From contig SIJG01000045.1 in assembly GCA_023374025.1 (NCBI GenBank), positions 706,658 to 770,657 on the forward strand: a stretch of 64,000 bases of DNA. The letters run 5' to 3'. This document shows, in pieces, positions 57,476 to 64,000 of this stretch. Position numbers and translations under genes: made by a program. The notes under the pieces were generated by a model. It was not told the origin of the DNA. It worked only from the letters and a program-made list of their open reading frames with translations, and ran no database searches. Position 1 is the stretch's first letter; every line of letters begins with the position of its first letter. The stretch comes from Heterodera schachtii (lineage: Eukaryota; Nematoda; Chromadorea; Rhabditida; Heteroderidae).

Positions 57476-60378
57476 TTATTATTATATTTAATAATTTGAA
57501 AAGGAATAATGAAGGAAATACAATAAATAATCAAAAAGATTTAATGATGAAATTTCATAAAACTAAATTCAATTTTCTATTAAAAACCTAAATATATTTC
57601 TAAACTTATAAAATCAAATGGGAGAACTGCCAAGAAATTAAGAAAATAAGACTTTCGAAATAATAATAATTCAAAGCATTGGTATTTAAAAAGAAAATGG
57701 GATTAATAATTTTTTATTTGTAAAATCAAAAAATAAAGCACTTACACATCATGAAAAATAACAATTTTGAATTTATGACTAAAACATTTAAAATAAGTTT
57801 TTACTAATTCAAAAATTAATTTAATTTTTAATGAAAAAATAAAAATTTATTTACTGGTGAAATCGACTTATGGAAGAAGATTGTTTGCGCGTGGACAAAT
57901 ATTAAATGTAAGAATCACATCAAGAGAGAAAAAGAAAAATTGCAGAAACCATCCCTAAAATATTCAAAATTGATGCTATACCCCAATTTAGACAAATAAG
58001 TATAATAATTTAAAAAAATTCTTTTTCAATTTAAACTTATTTATTGTTATTTTTCTTCAACAACCAAACAATTTTCTTGAACATATGCCGTCAGTTGAAA
58101 TATATATATATATATCAATTAATCTTCAAATAATATAAATAGGCTTGTAGCGGATGATAACTTTATTAAGAAATAAAAACATTATGAATAAAAAGCAAAA
58201 ATTTTTTAAATAATTTCAGATAAATCACATTCAATCCAAATGATGTCATCTAAAAAAGTGTCCAAGCTTTAAACCTAAATAATGAAAAGTGTCAAAATTA
58301 ATTATCTCATATTTAAAGCATCTTTATCCGATTTAAAAATGCTACGCAAACCAAAAGTGAAATTTTTTTAAACAATAATAAGAAAAAAAATGATAATATT
58401 ATTTTTTAAAAATAATTTATTCTTATTTCTTTAGATTGCCATGAAAAATTTGTCAATAAATTAGAAATTGAACTTGAAAATAGGAAGAAAAAGATTGGAC
58501 AAAAGAATTATTATTAAAAAGCAAAAAAAAAAATGATAAAGAGAATATTCAGCTTTCAAAAATGAATTTAAAAATATTTCAGTCTGTAATTCTAAAACTA
58601 TAACAATTAAAGTGCTTGGATGCCGATCAATACATAAAAACACAATAATGTTTTGCTAATTTAATTAATGAAAAAGAAAAAGAAAAAATTTAAATTAAAA
58701 TTTTTAATTCATTTAATTTTCAAATATTAATATTTTGCTATAATTCAAGGTCATAGAAATGAGAACATTTCCTTGCAAGCAACAAGGAAAGATGGGCCTA
58801 TGCTTGAATGAATAAAAAATTTGACTCTTAAAAAAGCAAAAGCAGAAAGAAAAACAAAAAATAATTAATATTATAGAACTTGTAAATAAAATATTTTTTC
58901 AAAAAGCTTACAAAAACATTGCATGCAGTATTGTATATGTGAAATGTTTTAAATTCTCCAAGTCCAAATAGTGAAATAATTAACAAAATATAAAAAAGAG
59001 CACCGAAATGCACATTTAAAAATTGTAACTAAAGGAAAAACGAAATTAAAATTAATAAAAATTGAAATATAATTACGGAGAATGGAATATCCAACAAATA
59101 TTTGGCACGGATGATTACTCGTGTAAAGCCTATACAATAAATTAAAAATGATATTCATTTAAAATTTAGTAAATGGAATTAACGATCCACATACTTTATT
59201 AATTCTTAGTCCTAAATAAAAAATTTGGTGAAGAAATATCATTTCAAAATATAACAATAAAAAAGAAAAATATAATATAATTTAATTTATTGTTTAATTT
59301 AAGTTAATAAATATTCAAATAAATAAATAAATAATGATTAGAGGAGAAAAACCAATTGAAATAACCCTAATCCATGAGAAGTTGTTATTCTATTATTAAT
59401 ATATTATAACAAAGAAATATCTATTTTGTTGTTTTATACTAAATATATAAGTTGAGAAAACAAAGGAATTGGCAGTTGCGATTACTTCAAAATAATTCAG
59501 ATTATTCACATGAGATGTTTAACGGCAAAGTTAAAAAATATTAATATATCAATTTTCAATGTTAACAAAATTCAGTTTTAAAAATCAGATATTATGAGCC
59601 GAGAATACGATTATTTTAAAGGAATGAACTTTCATTCTCACTTATCCAAAAAAAGGAAATCACGGACGAGGGAATGTTACTTTTGTCATTTTTTAAATTA
59701 AATCAATTTGTATTCACAAATGAATATAAAATAGTAAATGTTCGCCACATAAAGGGCACTAACAATAAAGCACTTTGAATGACATTATATTGATAAAACA
59801 ATTATTAAGAAAATAATTATAAAAATTCATAAAATAAAATATTTATTCGCCTATTCTTTTTGGCGCTCAATCAAGGGCAAAAAAATTTCCTCGCATGCTT
59901 TTTGTTGAGTTTTTGTGCTTATGTGCAAAATTACGTGCATATAACAGGTTAAAAACAGAAACATCTTATAATGTATGGCAAAATTTTTTATCAAAATCGG
60001 AATAAAAAAAAACTTTCACCGCAAGAGAATTAATATTCAAAACCAGTAAAATTATTTTACCTTCATAATTGAAAAAAAAAACATTTTAATTAAAATTACA
60101 AAAAAAAATAATTACATATTTTGGAATAATCAAAAATGCCTCATCATTTGCAAAATTATTGTCTAACAAACGAAACAACTAACAATAATGATGCATAAAC
60201 AAAAGAAAGATTGTTATAATTTCAAAAAAAATTGAACAATATAATGAAACATAAATATGCTTTTACCTAGAATATAATTATTATTTAGCAAAAAATAACT
60301 GATATCACCAAAATAAGTTAAATTTTGCCAAAAATTTTTAAATTTAAATAAAAAGTAATAAAAAAGATTATATAAGTA
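57476..60378. other. AT desert
   Basis: Nothing recognisable; short chance frames and a (TA)n run near 58100. Confidence 0.5.
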
Positions 60379-60468
60379 TGATCAAAATAATATTTTTAAT
60401 TTTACCATTTGTCAATGAATTGTCATCAACCGATTTGGCAACGACACATGTTGTGCTTTCTCGGTAGG
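60379..60468 (+). CDS. Possible secreted peptide or first exon with signal peptide
   Basis: ATG at 60379 starts MIKIIFLILPFVNELSSTDL, a short basic start plus hydrophobic core that reads as a signal peptide, then ATTHVVLSR. The frame then meets TAG (60466-60468); alternatively the sequence CTCG/GTAGGT there is a good splice donor and the peptide continues in an unseen exon. The segment is richer in GC than its surroundings. A TATATAAG sits immediately before the ATG, too close to be its TATA box. The minus strand is also open across this stretch, so coding is unproven. Confidence 0.3.
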
Positions 60469-61426
60469 TATTAATTTCTTATATTGCAAAATTGTGACAA
60501 GCAAAAAATGAGAAAGAAGCGTTAAACCATTTAAAAATAAAAAATTTTAATTGCACAAATTAGATAAAAGACCTACAAAAACTATATAAGCAAATCAATC
60601 TTGTTTATTAAACCAGGATAATAAAATTATGAATTAAATAATAAAAAAACCATATTGGAAAAAAGTGTTTTGCTGAGAACATTTATTTTTTGGTTCAAAA
60701 ACCGCGGAGATAACATCTCTCTTCAAAAAGGTCATCAAATTCGACAAAATAAGGCAAATACATAGATGCTTGAAAAGTTAAGTTGAAGAGTAAAATACCG
60801 AATTATAATTAATTATATTTCATTTAAAACCAAAAAAAGAAGATAAATATATATGAGAAAATGAGATTAATTAAGAAAACAAATAAAAACATTCCTTATA
60901 AAATATGCAAATAAATATAAAAAAACTCATAGCGTTTTAAAATATTTTATTAATTTAAATAAAGCGAAACAAATAATTTTCGAAAAAATAACATAAAATT
61001 TAATATCAATTAGGAGTTTTTATTTCACCAAAAATCTGATATTTCAAAAAAAAAGATTTTTTATCTAGAAAATGCAATTAAAAAACCAAACTAAAATTAT
61101 GTTTAATATGTAACTTCATCGTTTACCTTAAATCGGAGAATTATTCCCAAAACAAGACACAATGCTAAAGAATTAATAAATAAATAAAGAGAAAAAAAAG
61201 ATTTTTTAAAGATATTATTAAAATTTTGCCAATAGGCGGTGTTTTGCGAAGAGCGCAAATGGTACTTTATTAAATTAAAAAATTCCGGAATTATATTGAT
61301 AGCGTTCCGGGGATCGACATGAATAATCTAAAAGAGTTTTTCTGACATAATTTTATTCACCAGACGTTCCCATTTTTAATTTTCTTCTTCAAATTTGAAA
61401 AAAATTACATGTGAGCAAAGAAAACA
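60469..61426. other. AT desert
   Basis: A normal-composition patch at 61230-61330 (ggcggtgttttgcgaagagc; gcgttccggggatcgacatg) has no defended frame. Otherwise nothing is seen. Confidence 0.45.
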
Positions 61427-61636
61427 TTGCGCAATTCGGCGATGGTAAATTGCAAAGATTGGCCGATAGGATTGGGATATTGTATTTTTTGGCTAATTAA
61501 AAAAATTAATTATTTTTGTCAACTTAATGATCCTACTGGCGTTCTTTTTTCGCAGTACCTTGCCATCCATTTCTGGGTTTTAAGGATCAAAACGGATATG
61601 CATTTATTCGCTGCTGTGACGAAGTGACAAAAGTCT
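61427..61636 (+). pseudogene. Exon relics
   Basis: 61427-61500 can be read RNSAMVNCKDWPIGLGYCIF. After a TTTTTTCGCAG acceptor (61544-61554) the next stretch is open in a different frame as PCHPFLGFKDQNGYAFIRCC, then DEVTKV and a stop. Family not recognised. The last codons overlap the inverted repeat of the next element. Confidence 0.3.
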
Positions 61637-61817
61637 GAATGTGGGCGAATTTTGTAAAAATTACATAAGTAGTAGAGGATACTTTGAGCTGTCGCTAAAT
61701 ACTAATTTCATTAATTTGACTAAGTTTAAGCTAAGTTATGAATTTATTATTTAGCAAATTAAATTAAAATATAATTAAATTTATTTATTACAAACATTCA
61801 GACTTTTGTCACTTCGG
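61618..61817. mobile_element. Short inverted-repeat element, about 200 bp
   Basis: GAAGTGACAAAAGTCTGAAT at 61620 and its complement ending at about 61816, with an AT-rich centre. No target duplication could be fixed, because similarity continues a few bases outward on both sides. Confidence 0.5.
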
Positions 61818-61884
61818 CTCACCACGATTCATTCTAATTTTTTGGAATAAAACTTTTCAGAAAGTGGTGAGTTTATGAAAATTA

Positions 61885-62085
61885 AAAAAAAACTTATTCT
61901 AAAATTAGCACTGGTGAGCATCTAATTAATATCAACACCTTTGATAATTTGGCAGAGATTTATGAACATATTTTTGCCAAAGTTGTACCACCCAAATCTC
62001 TTAAATCGCTGGGATATATCGATCGCACCGCCCAACTGAATTCACAAGTCTTGAAAAAATCTGTTAAAAAATCGCATTAAAATTG
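61885..62085 (+). pseudogene. Coding relic (STGEHLININTFDNLAEIYE...)
   Basis: The plus-strand frame KKTYSKISTGEHLININTFD continues through LAEIYEHIFAKVVPPKSLKS, LGYIDRTAQLNSQVL and ends at T-T-A-A after a Lys-rich tail. It has no start codon and no clear acceptor. Its amino-acid mix is protein-like, unlike the chance frames nearby. The tail (aatctgttaaaaaatcgcat) and what follows match the flank of the GC palindrome repeat, so the reading frame appears cut by repeat sequence. Family not recognised. Confidence 0.4.
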
Positions 62086-62809
62086 GCACTTACCGCACCT
62101 CCGCACCACCAAATTCTTTAGATTTTCAAAAATTAAATGATGATAAGCATCGAAAATATAAAAATTAAAATTTTTTTACTCTTTTTTCTTGTTTTATAGA
62201 AGTTTTTTTCAATAAGTTTTTTTTTTGCCTAATAATCAGTTCATTAAAAATTGGCTTTTCAATGCAATAAATTTTTTGTTGCACATAATACAAAAAAAGA
62301 TAGAATTATGATTAAAATTAAATGTTTTTATATTATTTAAAAAAATTTGCAATGATCGGAAAATGATTTACGAACTTGGCGGACAGATATCTGTTGTATG
62401 AAAGAAAACTGGATAATTTTGGATAAATAAAATTGGATGAACGCATAAAGTTACAAAGATGTAAAATTACAGAAATAATAAAAAAAATTATAATGTTTTA
62501 TCAAGACTAATATTGTGATAAATAAAATTAAATGGCTATTATTAGATTTTTTGAATATTTTCTTCTTCCAATTTATTGCCATTTATTTGTTTTAATATAG
62601 ATATATTTAAAACTCTATTAAAATAATAAAAAATAATATATGCAGAATAGTTAAAGAATGTAAGAATAATATTATTATGAATGTTGATTTTGTGAATTTT
62701 TGGCGATTTTTTATAACTTATTTAAACGAAAATTTAGCGAATAAATAAAAATTGGGTCGAAACATCGAAATCAGGACAATCTGATAAATTTAGAAACTAT
62801 TTTCATTTT
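62086..62809. other. AT desert
   Basis: No gene seen. Starts with a worn piece of the GC palindrome repeat (ttaccgcacctccgcacc). Confidence 0.5.
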
Positions 62810-63070
62810 AATGTCGCATTTATGCTTTTCTTCTTCCATTTGGATATAAATACAATCTTCAAATTTCCTCTATTTCTTTGCCTTGCCCCATTATTCGCTT
62901 CTTTTCTCAAACATTTTTATGTGAATCAATAGAAAAAACGACGCGAAAAACGACGCGAACACATCGCATCGTTTCACTGGCACTCCTCCACTTATGTGGT
63001 CATTCCAGTCCTCTCCTCCCAAGGCCATTTTCATTAATAATTTTTCCTTTTCGCATTCAGCAAAAAATCC
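62810..63070 (+). repeat. CT-rich GC-normal island 2
   Basis: Related to 36140-36420: both carry aaacgacgc, then cgcatc(g/a)tttcactggc or a variant, and a downstream tcctctcctccc. See the paired-island finding. Confidence 0.4.
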
Positions 63071-64000
63071 ATTTTTGCTATTTATTTTCCTAATAGATTA
63101 CACAAATATTAATTAAATTTTCATTAACATATGGCCATAAATATTTACAAGACAAATAATTAAATATTAAGTAATTGGTAAACCGTTATGAAAGAACTTT
63201 GGTAAAAAACAAATGATTTTTTCAACTGGAAATATAAAATTAGTGACGATGCCTAATTAGCCACTCTCATAAACTAATTTTAAAAAGATGCGCTTTATTA
63301 AAAAAATATATTATAACACTTTGATGAAAACAAAATAAAAATAATGAAAATATTTAGTTTTAATAAATTTTAAACCAAAAATTAATAGCTTATAACCTAA
63401 CAAGTTTCAATTTAAACATTTAAATCATTAATTTATGTAAAAACTAGCGAATTATTTAATAAATCAATATATAAAAAATCATATTAAAATGTATTTTTAA
63501 TAATTACTATTTTAAATGACTCTAATTCAGATTAAAAATAAAACATAATTAATAAATTTAAAAATAAAGATTAAATATATTGCAAAATTTCTCAGAACAA
63601 CTTACCAAGATACTTTAGAAACGAACTTGAGAAATTAATGAAGTTAAAATTAATTATTTATTTTTATACCAAAAACAAATAAAAATTATTATAAAAACAA
63701 CTTAACAAATACCTAAATTATGCTTCTGGAAAACTTTAAAAAAATTTAAAAATAAATAAAAGAAAAAAAAATATGGGAAATCTTGTAAAATATTAAAAAT
63801 AGAATTTTTAAATGAAAAATAAAATAATCGGTATTTTATTAAGTGGAGTGAACTAACATATTAGAGAATACCAAATAGTATTGATAAAAACCAGACCAGA
63901 ACAGATAATGAAGAAACCTTCGTCGATGTACGTTCTAAACTGATGTTCTGTTGGCATGATCAAATATTATCAGGAAAATTTTAATATTAATAAAGAAGAT
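63071..64000. other. AT desert to the end of the window
   Basis: Nothing certain. On the minus strand at 63602-63625 a GTAAGT donor follows a possible 20-base segment after TTTCTCAAG. At 63905-63962 a normal-composition patch can be read on the minus strand as MPTEHQFRTYIDEGFF. Confidence 0.4.

Overview
The window is nuclear DNA of a eukaryote, most likely a plant-parasitic tylenchoid nematode of cyst-nematode type. Three observations support this: small GT-AG introns of about 50 bp, a gene with the order and motifs of the nematode-specific transthyretin-like (TTL) family, and F-box-like genes resembling the expanded families I know from Globodera and Heterodera. The genus is an inference. 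I saw no tRNA, rRNA, operon or CRISPR array.

Layout. 1-2,094 is AT-rich DNA with repeat fragments. 2,095-24,239 is a gene cluster shaped by a direct tandem duplication: unit 1 is about 2,417-12,785 and unit 2 about 12,786-24,239. Each unit holds two minus-strand copies and one plus-strand copy (two in unit 2) of an unrecognised four-transmembrane family, called 4TM here, and one plus-strand gene for an unrecognised membrane protein (MemL here). Gene A (2,095-3,236), gene C (8,515-9,686) and gene F (18,411-19,583) read through five exons without a break. B, D, E and G are damaged. 24,240-32,460 holds F-box-like sequences: a lone last exon (minus), a broken copy (25,213-28,497) and one intact gene (30,479-31,912) that predicts a membrane-anchored protein. 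32,572-33,884 is the TTL gene (minus).

From about 34,780 to the end the base composition drops sharply to extreme AT richness. That part is gene-poor: transposon relics, short GC-richer islands (some exon-like) and no gene I can complete.

The strongest theme is small non-autonomous DNA transposons. Ten elements have recognisable terminal inverted repeats and 8-bp target-site duplications, which is typical of hAT-like elements; several are nested. For several, the empty site is present in a paralogous copy inside the same window, so the insertion can be read directly. One inserted after the tandem duplication, one supplied the breakpoint of that duplication, and others cut exons or 3' ends of the 4TM and F-box-like copies. 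An imperfect GC-rich palindrome recurs inside otherwise different elements. I found no transposase gene.
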